Source of the DNA: Cephalotus follicularis
Taxonomy: Eukaryota > Streptophyta > Magnoliopsida > Oxalidales > Cephalotaceae
Assembly: GCA_001972305.1 (NCBI GenBank)
Contig: BDDD01000317.1
Span: 64,508-128,507, forward strand
Length of the DNA: 64,000 nt
Reading direction: 5' to 3'
The translations under genes were made by a program, and so were the position numbers. Below are positions 51,217 through 62,300 of this stretch, one piece after another. Each line of letters opens with the position of its first letter. Position 1 is the stretch's first letter. The notes under the pieces are model-generated. The model was not told the origin of the DNA, made no database searches, and was given only the letters and a program-made list of their open reading frames with translations.

Positions 51217-52013
51217 TGTAACGCCCTAAACCCCAAGGGTCAACCCCCAAGGTTTGACGCGCTACTACAGTATCATTCATTTACTAATATTCAGCGGAAA
51301 TTAAAAAAAAACTTTTAACAATATAATAATGCATGCATAATGAATCCAATTAAATATCATTTACGTGGATAAACCCAGTGTTATACAATACTGTTAATAA
51401 AACCTCTGCCACATGTCGGCAGGTCAAGAAATACAATATTCAAAAATATCAATAGGTTGGTCGTCGATTTGCTATGGAGGAGACTCACCCGGGGCTTCAA
51501 TCCTCGGCTAACTGCGAAGCTCCACCTGTACCTGACCCATTACATTTAAAATGCAATGGGTCAGCGACCACTGGTCGTGTAGGAACTACGACCCACTCAT
51601 GCATGGAGAGGTACATGGGAGCTCAGCACCCTTGCTCCTCGGCACCATGGAGGCTCAGCATAGGAGCTTGGTGCTTGTGCTCCTCGGCACCTACGGCGCC
51701 TGATACTTCAGAATATGTGGGAATGGGGAGCCCGGCTCATGACTGGGCATGCTAGGATGCATGCCTTTTTGGAGCTCAACTTTGCATGCATGAACAATGG
51801 ATGGCATGGCATACTGTAGCGTCTTCGGGCCTTCGCCAGAGGAGAGCTTGGACGCATAGCACAGGGCAGCTATGACGCATCCCCAGGCGCATGGCAGAGG
51901 AGAACCATGCTCGGCACATTTGGCACCTCGGCGCATGCTCCTCTCTACTCGTGGCCATTCCTGCGCATGACGATGGCACCTCAAGCATGGCCGTCTCGGT
52001 GCAAGGTACCTGT
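51217..52013 (-). repeat. Truncated 5' LTR of the Gypsy element
   Basis: Matches 45652 onward for about 800 bases, including the GC-rich words, then changes abruptly within GGTACCTNTGG into hAT transposase sequence. About half of the LTR is lost. Confidence 0.85.
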
Positions 52014-53246
52014 GGTTTGAAATATACATTTAAACAACTTTGTAATGGATGTGGTTTGAAATATAAAAATTCGGTACATGCTGTGACACATAGGTGGAAT
52101 TCTACTTATGAAATGTTGCTGCGTGCTTATGAATTTAGATTACCAATAAATGTATTCATAGGTATGCACATGACTGCATATTCTTCTTATTCTGAAATAT
52201 CTGATAGAGATTGGACAACTTGTTATGTTATGACCCAATTTTTAGAAAAATTTAAAGAATTGACTGATCTATTTTCTGGTTCTTATTATATTACTACAAA
52301 TTTAGTCGTTGGTAAATTGTGGGAAATTTGTGAAGTTTTTGCTAAATATATGGTGGAAAATAATTTTATAGATATTTGTGATGTGATGGAAGAAAAATTC
52401 CTAAAATATCGGGAAACAATTCCACATTTATTTTGTTTGGCTGCTATAATGGATCCTAGAATAAAATTACAAGGTATGTTATTCATTGCAAACAAATGTC
52501 AAATATGTATGAGCAAAGGTAATCCAATACAATTAGATGGTAATGAGATTACTCAATCGTTACATGATGCATTTGATACATATGTGAAAAAATATAGTGT
52601 TAGAAATGAATATCAAGAAAATGTTAGTAGTAGTGGTAATGATCCCATAGATTTTTTTGATAGAATTGCTTATGGAGTTGGTAGTAGTAGTAGTATGGTT
52701 AATACAAATACTGAACTACAACATTACCTTAATACTAATATTCAGTTCATTAATAAAGAAGATAGAGCGTCCTTAGATCTTTTACAATGGTGGTAAAAAC
52801 AACATACTTTTTATCCAATTCTTTCCATAATGGCACGTGATATACTAACAGCTCATGTGTCCACAGTAGCATCCGAATGTGCTTTTTCTGCAGGTGGTAG
52901 GGTTTTAGATGAGAGAAGAGGGCGGTTGAAAGCAGAAACAGTGGAGATTTGTGTTAGCTTGAAAGATTGGATCGTTCAAGATAGGAGGATTCAAAAAAAT
53001 TTAGACGAAGATAGCGGTAGTAGTGACGAAGAAAACTACATCGCCAAGAATTCAAGGAAGATGAACAGAAAGATGGACAATATGCGAGAGGAGTTTCTTG
53101 ACCTTTTTGACGATCAGCACATAAGACAAAAGAGACTTGAGAAGAAGATGATTGCCAAAGGAATTATTGAAGCTGCTGATGACATCTACTCATCTGAAGA
53201 AGACGAATCGAAAGAAGAATTGACTGTTTTTTTAATATGTACTTAA
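52014..53246 (+). pseudogene. hAT transposase, N-terminally truncated (RICESLEEPER-like)
   Basis: The frame contains HRWNSTYEMLLRAYEFR, an FKELTDLFSGSYYITTNL phrase, IMDPRIKL, LLQWW and then MARDILTAHVSTVASECAFS with GGRVLDERRGRL, the C-terminal dimerisation region of plant hAT transposases. The BED zinc finger and N-terminal half are missing, because the coding sequence begins at the junction with the Gypsy LTR. An in-frame TAA at 52794-52796, right after the WW of the dimerisation domain, separates the two halves. The open frame runs back into LTR sequence to 51891, but those first 40 or so codons are LTR-derived. Confidence 0.88.
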
Positions 53247-53338
53247 CTTTTGATGTTTTTTTAACGTTCAAATATTAAACTGTGATCTTCTTGAATTCAA
53301 TTAATGTTTTGTTATTCAAAATGCTAAATATCTTTATT

Positions 53339-55769
53339 CACGTTGACGCGTAAGTATGGCGTTGACGCGGATGTCATTTGTGTTGACTCCTTTTACTTTT
53401 CGCGGTAATATTCAAGTCATTATCCGCATTGTGCTTTCTTCTGCATAGACGTCTAAAAATGGCGTTTACGTTTTAATCATAAGTGTTGACGCTAAAAATG
53501 CTTAACGTTAACGTCCAAAGCTACTGTCCGAAATTGCACCTTTTTGCGTTGACGTTTCACCTTTTTGAGTTGACGTCTTACTTAAGGCGTTGACGCGGAT
53601 AATGAAATTCCCAGCACGTCGACGTCAATCATTAAAGAGGTTGACGATGATCATCTTCCAAATCCCAGAAACTCATATTCAAGCCCAGCACGTTGACGCC
53701 TCAGATATCGTCGTTGACGCCAATAAGACAGAATGCATATATTGCTTGTTTTCACTTGCAATTTTTCCTGTCAAATATAACTCTACTCCTTTCAAACATA
53801 AACATAACCTTTCAAACATTTGATACACAGATGATATCAATTTATACCATCTTGATATTCAAACATACCCATAGGCATATATAACATATATAACATCTCA
53901 TGCATAACTGTCAAACATTTGATGCATAACATTTATAAAATTGTTTTCATTTGATACATACTTTGATGCATAACTGTCAAACATTTGCCTATGGGTACAT
54001 TTGATGCATAACTGTCAAACATAACCTTTGCATATATGATATCAATTTAAAAACATTTGATACATACTCTTAAAAACATAGTCATATACATTACACAAAC
54101 ATCTCATCATAACCATATATAAGATCAAGTATGTAACATGATAATATAACATCCAAAGAACTGAACATTTGATACAAAACAAAAGTTTTACAACTGATAT
54201 AAACCGGATGTTTAAAAACAGAAAATGCAATGTATGAATCAAGTCTTCACATTATCTCCTCCTTCTTCTTCTGATTCTTCTTCTTCCGAAAGAGGAGAGG
54301 TCAGCAGCTTCGAAAAGATCTTTGGCAATCATCTTCTTCTCCAGTCTTCTAAGTTTTCTATGTGTATCGTCAAAGGGGTCAAGAAATTCCCCTCTCAATT
54401 ATCCATCTTGATATTCAAATTCCTCAGATAATCCACCACGAGATCCATGGTCGTAGACGCCTTACTGCTGCTACTTACTTGACCTTGCTGCATCTGTGGT
54501 GCAAGGGTTTGCTTCTTTATTTGAGCTTCTCCTTGCTCTTCAACATCCTCATCACCTTCACCTTCAACTCTTTTTCTTTTTCTTCCACCTTCCTTGGGCA
54601 GCCATTGAACACCTTTCTCAAAATCAAACACTCTCTTCCATCCCATTATCTTCAAGGAAGAGGCATTGTAGATGTCCCCAACATCTAGCCTCGATGCAAC
54701 TTCATTCCCAAACACTATCCCAAAGTGAGAGAGAATCTTGGTGATTACCATACCGTATGGCAATGCACCTTCAACTTTAGAAGTTGCTCTTAACATGTTC
54801 TTCATGATTAAATGAGGGAGGTTCAATGGTTTACCAGTCACAACGTGCCACATAATATACAAGTCTTGGTAACTCATCTTTTCATGCCCACCGGAGGTAG
54901 GTAGAATGTGAGTGGCAATTATATGGTGGAGCAGCCTATGCTCAGCACCAAGGAGATTGGTAGGCTTGGCCATGCCTCCAAAAAGACAATCCTCCAAAAC
55001 TAATTTCGGATCCTCCGGCCATTTCTTGGTTTCAAAAAACTTTGATCCAGTAGCAAGTACATTCAAAATCTGACCTAGAATCTTATCATCAAACTTGATA
55101 ACTATTCTATTAACCTTAGTTACCAATTCTAAAACATCATTGCAATCATCTCCTACATTATTCAAATTGCTATAAAATTCTTTAACAGATTCTATATAAT
55201 ATGGAGCATTAATCGTAAAGTAATCTTTCCAACCTAAAACATCAAACCATTGTTCTAGATTAAACTTATCACCTGTAGTGAATGAGAAATCAACAGTCCT
55301 TCCACAAAGCACTTTTCTCCTAGCATAAGAGCTCTTGTATCTCTGACCAGCAGGTACCTTCCCTCCATGTGATGAGTGCTTGGTCTTCGGTATAATGTAG
55401 GATAAGGTTTTGAATGGAAAAGATTCAAGATTTCTAGGTTTAGGGTTCGGATTTTAGAGAAAGCAGAGAGAGGAAAACTAGGGATTTCAACGCCAAAACA
55501 AGTAAGAGTCGACGAAAACGCACAGAGCATTATATACTCGACCAGTAGGCGTCAACGTCTAACGTATGCGTTGACGCTTATCGTGTACCATTTGATTTTT
55601 TAATATAGGTGTTAACGTCATCGTAGACGCAAAAACATGACGTTAACGCTAATAGATAACGTTGACGCATAAGATGAAAAGATTCTAGGTCATCATAGTC
55701 ATAAGATAGCGTTGACGAATATCAGCTCAAATGACATTAGCGTCAACGTCATACATACGCGTCAACGTG
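53339..55769. mobile_element. TIR element with GTTGACG-rich ends carrying a plant transposon-like ORF
   Basis: The left end reads CACGTTGACGCGTAAGTATG. The right end in reverse complement reads CACGTTGACGCGTATGTATG. The match continues through a CGTTGACGC word and ATGTCATTTG, giving imperfect inverted repeats of about 45 bp. Both subterminal zones (53339-53710 and 55540-55769) hold many GTTGACG/CGTCAAC words. Between them on the minus strand lies a frame resembling the PF20167-type putative plant transposon protein. A target duplication was not resolved (TTTATT on the left, GATATGAAC on the right). Confidence 0.6.
54395..55453 (-). pseudogene. Putative plant transposon protein (PF20167-like), start missing
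   Basis: The minus frame is open from just after a TAA at about 55453 down to 54395, roughly 350 codons, with no ATG near its beginning. The body has FDVLGWKDYFTINAPYYIES, VKEFYSNLN, KFDDKILGQILNV, LGAEHRLLHHIIATHILP, KMSYQDLYIMWHVVTGKPLN and LPYGMVITKILSHFGI. It ends with a basic KEGGRKRKR patch and an acidic/Q-rich low-complexity tail. This layout is that of the plant protein family listed as Transposase_32; its biochemical role is not known. The missing start suggests a lost upstream exon or decay. Family assignment is from memory of its conserved pattern. Confidence 0.6.
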
Positions 55770-57130
55770 GATATGAACCGAACCGGCCCGGATCGGCAAG
55801 TCTCACTCATGGTTAAGGTTCATGGGTCGGTTCGGTTCTCATTTTTTAGCTCCATAAACCGGACCGGCCCGGACAGTGACAAAAGAGGTCCGGTTCAAGA
55901 ACCGAACCGCCTTTCGCCGGTCCCGACCGGTCCGGGCCACTGTCCGGCCCGGGTCGGACCCCTTGCAACTCTACTGTAATCCATGGAAACTGTTTTAAAT
56001 CATGCAATATTAGAAACCATGTTTTGAAGAGTTGTGTTGCTATATTTAACCTGTAAATGCATGTGTTGATACGTTTGAATTATACTGATGTTTACAAATA
56101 GAAAAGTTATGATTTAGAACTTGTATACTACTGTTTTATTAATTTATGTCTAAGAAAACTGGATTTCTGCAACTGTTTTAACGTCCTGCTGGTATTAAAG
56201 CGTCGACTGTTTTCGTTTTCTGTCGACGCTTATGTCTTAACCGTCGACGCTTTTGTCGTAAAATGTCATGTTTTCTTCGACTCTTTGTCCTGCGCTTATA
56301 TTAACGTTTTGCTTTAAAGCGCCAACGCTATGTCTTAAGCTCCGATGCTTTTGTCTTGAACGTCGACGCTTTTGACGCGAACATAGACGCTTTCTTCTGG
56401 CAGTTAGTAATTAACGTCTTTTATTTTGTAATATGGATTGGTTTGTGTATTAGGGTTCCAAAACATCTGTGGTGGAGATTATGGTGATTCCTTGAGTGCC
56501 TTTGATTCGTTCTTGTGATTATTATGTTTGAACGGCTAAGGTACAGATTTTTCGTTTTTGGATATTCTCCTTTGGTTTTATTTGAAGAAATTTAATTTTA
56601 TTACTTTTATGAATAAAGTTGAATATCTCTGATTTTATAAATTCAGTTTTGATGAATAAAATGCAGATTTTATTATTATCATCACTTTTAATTATTTGTG
56701 AAATTAATTGCGTATGATTTTCGATTATAAAAGTATATTGACTTTTTATAATACGAATATGATAACGATTTTGGAACTGTATGGAAACACCGTATATATG
56801 TGTATATGTTTTAAATTGGTTTTGGAATAAATCCATATTTTGGAATAATGACATACAGAGTTATACCTAACTATGGGGTCCCATAGGCATGTTCTTTGGC
56901 ACGGAGGATATGACACAATCCGTGACGGTGTGATCAGTCTACGGCGTCTCTCACCATTTTGATATCCTGTGAATATGATTATGGATCCGATTGTTGGCCA
57001 CATGAGTGTGATATTTCTGATAGAGGCGTATGGGTCAGCCCTAGAAATATATGTTCTGTTCGGATATGAGAATTGATTGTGTAGTGTCATACACGTCGTT
57101 TCGACCGGCATATGGGCGTCGTGAACCCCT

Positions 57131-57165
<35 letters not shown>

Positions 57166-58724
57166 TCTGATTCTCTGTATGGAATTATGAAATTATGAAA
57201 TTCGGAAATTTATGAAATTTTACAATTGTTTTATATGAATATTCTGTTTTACATTATGAAAGAATATTTAATCATGTTATGCATGAGATTTCTGATTTTA
57301 AAGGTCATATACTTTTCTATTCTTTTAAATTAACGTTTAATGTTTTAAATTCTATATCCGTACTGAGATTTGCTCGGTCTCGTTTTTATTTTCTATGCGT
57401 CCGGTTATCAGGAGCATCAGAGGAATGTGTGATGAGAGATGTACCCTATGTCGGAGGGTCACTTAGGAGTTTGATCCTGTTAAATTTTAATTGTTTTGTG
57501 GTCACGTGTCGACCGATATTGTGAACAGTATTTTTTTTAAAATTTGGAACTTATGTTATTATTTTGTTGTCTTTAGATTTTGAACCACCGCATTATTTGA
57601 ATAAATGTTGATTTATGTTTTGATTCATAAAAGCTAGTTTATGTTTTGATAAGTTTTATATGTCCTGTAAGCAATCCCAACCATATAGGGGTGTTACAGA
57701 GAGGGTGTACGCATTGTGCTCAACTTGGTGGAAGTCATGAAACCGTATCCTGCCATGTTGAGCACATATAGCTTTATAGGCATTGTGCCCTGATTCTTTT
57801 AGTTTACTCTATTTTAAGGATTTTGCATTGAAACAATGAAATTTGTTCAATTTTAATTGAAAAGGTAAAATGTGCGGTTTTACCTGAAAAACATGAAAAC
57901 CGAACTTGATTTACAGGATGGGTAACCGAAACCCGAATATCAAGTTTGGTTCGGTTTTAATTCCCCTAATTTCCACTCGAAAACACGAACCACAAATAAT
58001 TACAATTCAGATAATACCTGAATAAACACCCTTATTTATAGTGTTGCATCGACGTTTGGGAAAAGCCTCGAATCACATTCAGTTTTATAAAGGTTTAGCT
58101 TTGTGTCGACCTTTGGGAAAAAGCATCAAAGCGCATTCTATTTTATAAAGGTTTAGCGCTGTCAACGTTTGGGAAAAAGTATCAAAGTTGTTTCAGTTTT
58201 ATAAATGTTTAGCGTTGTCAAAGTTTGGGAAAGAACATCGAAGTGCTTTCAAGGGACAAACCTAAAAATTCAATGTACAGTGATTGCGTTGAGGCTTATG
58301 GGGAAAGCATCGATGCATTCTGTTGGAATAACCAAAAAATATGCTTTTCTGTTCAATCCAGTACAAATTGAGTTCCTTGTTCAGTGAAAAGCAAGTTTAA
58401 AAATACTTATTGAACACATCTTAACCAGTTCAAATCCGTTTTAAAGGTTAACTTGATTTCTGGGTAAAAAACCTCCAAAATCCTCAAACCTCAATTCATT
58501 TTTCAATCCATTCAATCAGTTCAATACAATCCATACATGTTATACAGTTGTTATAAAGCAGTATACCATGTAGCCATGACAAATTTTAGGTAGAGAAATT
58601 TTACCAATGATTTGAAACTTGATTCTTGAATAAAAATCAGAAAATAGGAGAACAAACTCAAGTTTTTAGCTTAGTAATCTTCAATCCCTCACCAAAGCTT
58701 AAGAAATCAACTTGTGGATCAAGA

Positions 58725-59036
58725 TGTTAAGACTTATTGTCCAACCCAAAAGCATGCGCTTTTAAGGAGAAGAAGCCTTGTAATATTTATAGTGGACAAA
58801 CCCTTTATACTTAACACATGCTCTCACGTGCAACATGGAGATTGTGAGCATCATGACCCTAAAATTGGGCTTAGAGGCTGAGTAGACCACGTGGTGAGGG
58901 GCTAACGGTGAGAAGAGTTTGGGTCTGCATGTCTTTGATACCATGTTAAGACTTATTGTACAACTAAAAAACATGCTTGTGAGAAAGAGAAGTCCTGTAA
59001 TATTATTTATAGTAGACAAACCCTTTATCTTTGACA
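58725..59036 (-). mobile_element. Complete TRIM retrotransposon, 312 bp
   Basis: Two short LTRs, 58725-58816 (92 bp) and 58944-59036 (93 bp), both begin TGTTAAGACTTATTGT and end in AACA or GACA. On the minus strand a primer site TGGTATCAAAG (58943-58933) abuts the 5' LTR. The 127-bp interior has no coding capacity and ends with a purine-biased stretch. The flanks are a perfect CAAGA duplication (58720-58724 and 59037-59041). The element lies inside the G2 5' LTR. Confidence 0.9.
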
Positions 59037-59390
59037 CAAGAAGACCCATTCGTTTTGCACTTTGAAGATCGGCAGTAAGAGGAGGAAAGATGATGAAGTT
59101 TTGTATGCAAAGTGTGAGCGTAACATGTGAGTGAGGGAATAGAGGTTAGATATTTGTCAAGGTTATGTTTCGGTGTTTGGTAAAGTATATATATAACTCC
59201 TAAAATAAACCGTTAAACTACCCACATGCTTTGATAAGACCCGTAATAAACACGCAAACATTCCATGTTGGTAATAAAAAACCTCAATTCATCCAATTCA
59301 TAAAATATGTAAGCAAACATATTAACAGTAGAGTATATAAATATGGATGCTAAATATAGTAAAAGGATACAATGAATACGGGGTTTTACA

Positions 59391-62300
59391 TTATAGCCTT
59401 ATATAATCGAAGTCTAATCAATATTTTAATTAGTTTTTATGATAAACTAAAGGCAAATGTTTTACTATTTTCATTTTTTATAATTTTTCTAACTAAATAA
59501 GCTAAAGTTTTCCATCAAAATAATAATCCTCTAGTGGATTAGGTAGTGGGGTTTGAGAATTGGGTGCAAAATTGATTTGAATATAGTTTTGTTTTTAAGC
59601 CGTTATTTTCATTGGTTAGTACACAAGAGTAATTTCCATTGGAGAATGAAGTTTTTGAATCCACTGCGCTGTAGAAAATTGATCTAACATTTTGTGATAT
59701 TTCATTATGGAAAAACATGGGAAAAACATTGTGATCTCTCTTAATTTTGTATGGACAATTTTGTTTTGGAGTTGTCCCTTGATTTTCTCCTCAACTTAGA
59801 AAGTTTTCTACATAAAAACTTTTAGTGCTTTTGACATGCACTGGTTGCTTTCCTCTTATTGATTTTATCTGCTTTCATATATGAAAATGATTTAAATGTC
59901 AACATATTTCTTCATTTATAGCAAATGTGCTCTCTATGATTATATGGTTCTTCCATCTTAATTGTTTTAACCAATAATACGATTTGACGGAGATATTGAT
60001 ATTTTCTCAAGTAATTTATTAAAATTCAATCAAAATCATTTAATATGAGTTTGTGATTTATCATTTTTAGCTTATTACTTTTTGTATGATCCAATTATCG
60101 TTGCAAAATACAAAGGGTGACTATTTTCATTGAATGGCATTAAGATCTAATGTTAATCTAGTTTGCTAGAGTTTTATTACAATGAGATTGACTTTGGTCC
60201 AATTACTCAAGTAATTGGACAATTAAGATAATTGAATTGAACTCGATCTCTACCAGAATAATCAAGTAGCTAGCCAGTAGATTTAAAAGTAGGAGTACTA
60301 GATTAGCGATGGTATAGTTTCACTAGCTAGCGCACTACCATGCTTTTGATATGGTTTAACTATAATCTCCAACGATTAAATTACCTCATCTAGTTGACAA
60401 CTTTAAATTGCCATTTTGAAGGTCTCTGTTCAAAACTGAATTTAATGCAATACGTGTAAGCCAATATGCAATGGAACCTAACATTTGACAAAAAAACAAA
60501 AATCCTAACTAAAGAGAAGTGTCTCTTCTCTTACATCAAAGTGCTTTGTCATTCTTGTATGTACCACATGTCCACAATGACACTATTATTGCAAATTTGT
60601 TGTATTTCGTTTAGAACTTTCCCATTCGAGATTCTTGTGAATGTGAACGGAAGTCAATAGTGTATAGTTGTATAGATTTAAAAATAATGTTTTTTTTTTT
60701 GTGTTAAATTCATTTTTGTCCCCTGAATTTTACACGTTGTTTCTCATTGGTCCTTGAACTTTTTTACGTGTCAAAATTGCCCCCAAACTCTTCTCCGTTC
60801 ATCACTGTTGCCTTCCGTCCAAAAAGAAATATCAAAACACTTATGTATTGAGTACTCACGACATAAGTTGTACTGAAATTTTATTTATTTATTTTGTGAC
60901 AAAAATATTAATTTGAACTCTGAATTTTATTCAATTTTAACAAAAGTATCAATTGGATAATTGAATGTTTATTGTCTATAATATGTTCTTAAAGTTTTAT
61001 CTGGGTTTAAAAACAAAGGTAACCCTCGATAACCAAAAAAAAAAAAGTTCATATATTAATCTATATATATTAAAATGTTGTTGGAAGCAGCCATACAATT
61101 AACAAATGTACACATATTTCTGGTTTCTCTATATTGAAATAAAAATATTTCCTCAAAACAAGAGACAATAAATAAAAAGAGACAACATGTAGATTGATTG
61201 TAAACAAATCGAAGGTTGGCCATGTTCATCATCCCCTGTTGCTCGAAAGTTGTTTGACAACTATGTACTCTAAATAAGGAAATATTTTACTAGACGTAAT
61301 ATTTTATAATTATATGATTATGGACTGTGATTTCTTAATTAAGTTTGTTTCTTTAGGTGTAGTAATTTAGTTGAGATGCAAATTTGCACATTTTAGATTT
61401 AAATATTGTTGCACTTTAATAATATAAAAAAAACAAATAAATAAACAACCAAACAAAAGAAAGAGAGAAAGAGAGGGAAAATATTTATATTTACCTAGTA
61501 AATATTTGTTTATCATAAGAGACATAAATGTATTCTTGTAGGTGGGATAATATATTAGGAATTCGTAACTATATATCTTAAATGGGCTCCAAATTTAATT
61601 TGAGAAGATAGATAAATGCCTCGATTGATAGATGGTAGTAAAGATTTCATGATATATCTAAAAGCAAATTTGTGTTCAAATTTAAATGCTAGCAAAATGA
61701 AAGTACTAATAATTAAGTAATACGTTAGTGCTAAAACAAAGAGATGCATGGAGATTATCACTGATTATCTAAAGTTCAAATCTCAGTGACACACACACAC
61801 ACATATTTAGAATCTAACAATGGTTATTCTAATGATATAATTGTAATTAGATTATTATAGCATAAATTTAATTGATAGGTAAAGAGAATATATATATAAA
61901 CAATTTCTGATAGGGAGGATCCACAGAGTGACGACTGCATAGCATACTTATTAAAAATATTAAAATTGCACAAAGATTTAAAGCCAAATATTTATTTATT
62001 ATTTTGAGTTTAAAGTTAGAACATACTTACAATAATTTATGGAAAGAAGGTTTGCAAGTACACACTCAAGGTCACAAATAATTTTGTAAAGCTCATTCAA
62101 GTATTTTACACTATGTAACAACAAAGACACAGGAGGGGAAGGTTTTTTAAAAGGAGTGAGTATTTTGAGATAAGAGAGCTTCTGGTTCTCAAAGGCAAAA
62201 AATTTTGATGCTTCAAATAAGAGATGAAAATGTTCTTTTATAGTTGGAGGCTCAAATCTCTAGTACTGTTCTTGATTTGTTTCTCACAAATAGTTTCATG

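Larger units (their letters stand above)
45652..52013 (-). mobile_element. Decayed Gypsy retrotransposon, truncated at its 5' LTR
   Basis: Minus strand: truncated 5' LTR (52013-51217), primer site TGGTATCAGAGCCGAG just below 51213, interior with reverse transcriptase, RNase H and integrase remains, a polypurine AAGGGGGGAGGAT at about 47282-47270, and the 3' LTR (47269-45652). The LTR's outer starts are TGTAATACCC and its ends GGGCGTTACA. The left flank is CTCTC; the right flank is lost. It sits inside the chromovirus 3' LTR. Confidence 0.82.
52014..55973 (+). mobile_element. Truncated hAT transposon in the chromovirus 3' LTR
   Basis: The right end in reverse complement reads TAGAGTTGCAAGGGG, a typical plant hAT terminus. 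The adjoining 55770-55970 holds palindromic CCGGACCGG/CCGGCCC words expected of a hAT subterminal region. The left terminus is gone at the junction with the Gypsy LTR. The transposase remains at 52014-53246. A second TIR element (53339-55769) has entered it. Confidence 0.7.
38024..57698 (+). mobile_element. Tekay/Del-like chromovirus (Ty3/Gypsy) retrotransposon
   Basis: A perfect 5-bp duplication GAGAG flanks it (38019-38023 and 57699-57703). The order is 5' LTR, primer site TGGTATCAGAG at 40402-40412, a single-frame gag-pol with a C-terminal chromodomain-like region, a purine-rich TTAGGGGGTGTGGA before the 3' LTR, and the 3' LTR, broken at 45651 and resumed at 55974. The LTRs begin TGTAATATCC and end GGGGTGTTACA. 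The first 140 bases of the two LTRs differ at only a few sites apart from one short deletion, so insertion was fairly recent compared with G2. Confidence 0.9.
45249..57698 (+). repeat. 3' LTR of the chromovirus, broken by later insertions
   Basis: The LTR proper is 45249-45651 and 55974-57698. Compared with the 5' LTR, the segment equivalent to 38451-38623 (173 bp) is missing at the break, so the inserted block came with a deletion. A TA run at about 57133-57163 matches that of the 5' LTR. Confidence 0.85.
37610..58034. mobile_element. Non-autonomous hAT-like element, opened up by a chromovirus
   Basis: Left end TAGGGGTGTGTA; right end in reverse complement TAAGGGTGTTTA, agreeing at 10 of 12 positions. 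The 8-bp flanks are TTTAGCGT and TTTATAGT (six of eight agree). Subterminal regions on both sides are full of CCCGAAAAC/GGTTCGGGT words, as in plant hAT non-autonomous elements. Without the chromovirus the element is about 750 bp (37610-38023 plus 57704-58034) with no transposase. Confidence 0.7.
23857..59390 (-). mobile_element. Old Gypsy-type LTR retrotransposon (G2) enclosing most other elements
   Basis: Minus-strand order: 5' LTR (59390 down to 36264, split), primer site TGGTATTAGAG (36260-36250 in reverse, one base from the usual TGGTATCAGAG), gag pieces (36141 to about 25826, split), then a truncated 3' LTR (25825-23857). The two LTRs match over nearly 2 kb, including a tandem array, and both end at TGTAACAC on the plus strand. 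Pol and the outer part of the 3' LTR are missing. Outer flanks are ATATC and TTATA, agreeing in only three of five bases, so the duplication is weak. Later insertions: CACTA 26495-33878, Copia-like solo LTR 34560-35887, hAT 37610-58034 with its contents, and TRIM 58725-59036. Confidence 0.75.
36264..59390 (-). repeat. 5' LTR of G2, interrupted
   Basis: Real LTR parts are 36264-37609, 58035-58724 and 59037-59390, about 2.4 kb in all once the hAT block and the TRIM are removed. Read on the minus strand it starts TGTAAAACCCCGTATTC. A TATATATA run near 59187-59195 is a plausible promoter. The end at 36264 abuts the primer site at 36250-36260. Confidence 0.7.

Noticed and set aside
54496..54744. 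Plus-strand frame of 82 codons
   Set aside because: Antisense shadow of the PF20167-like minus-strand frame.
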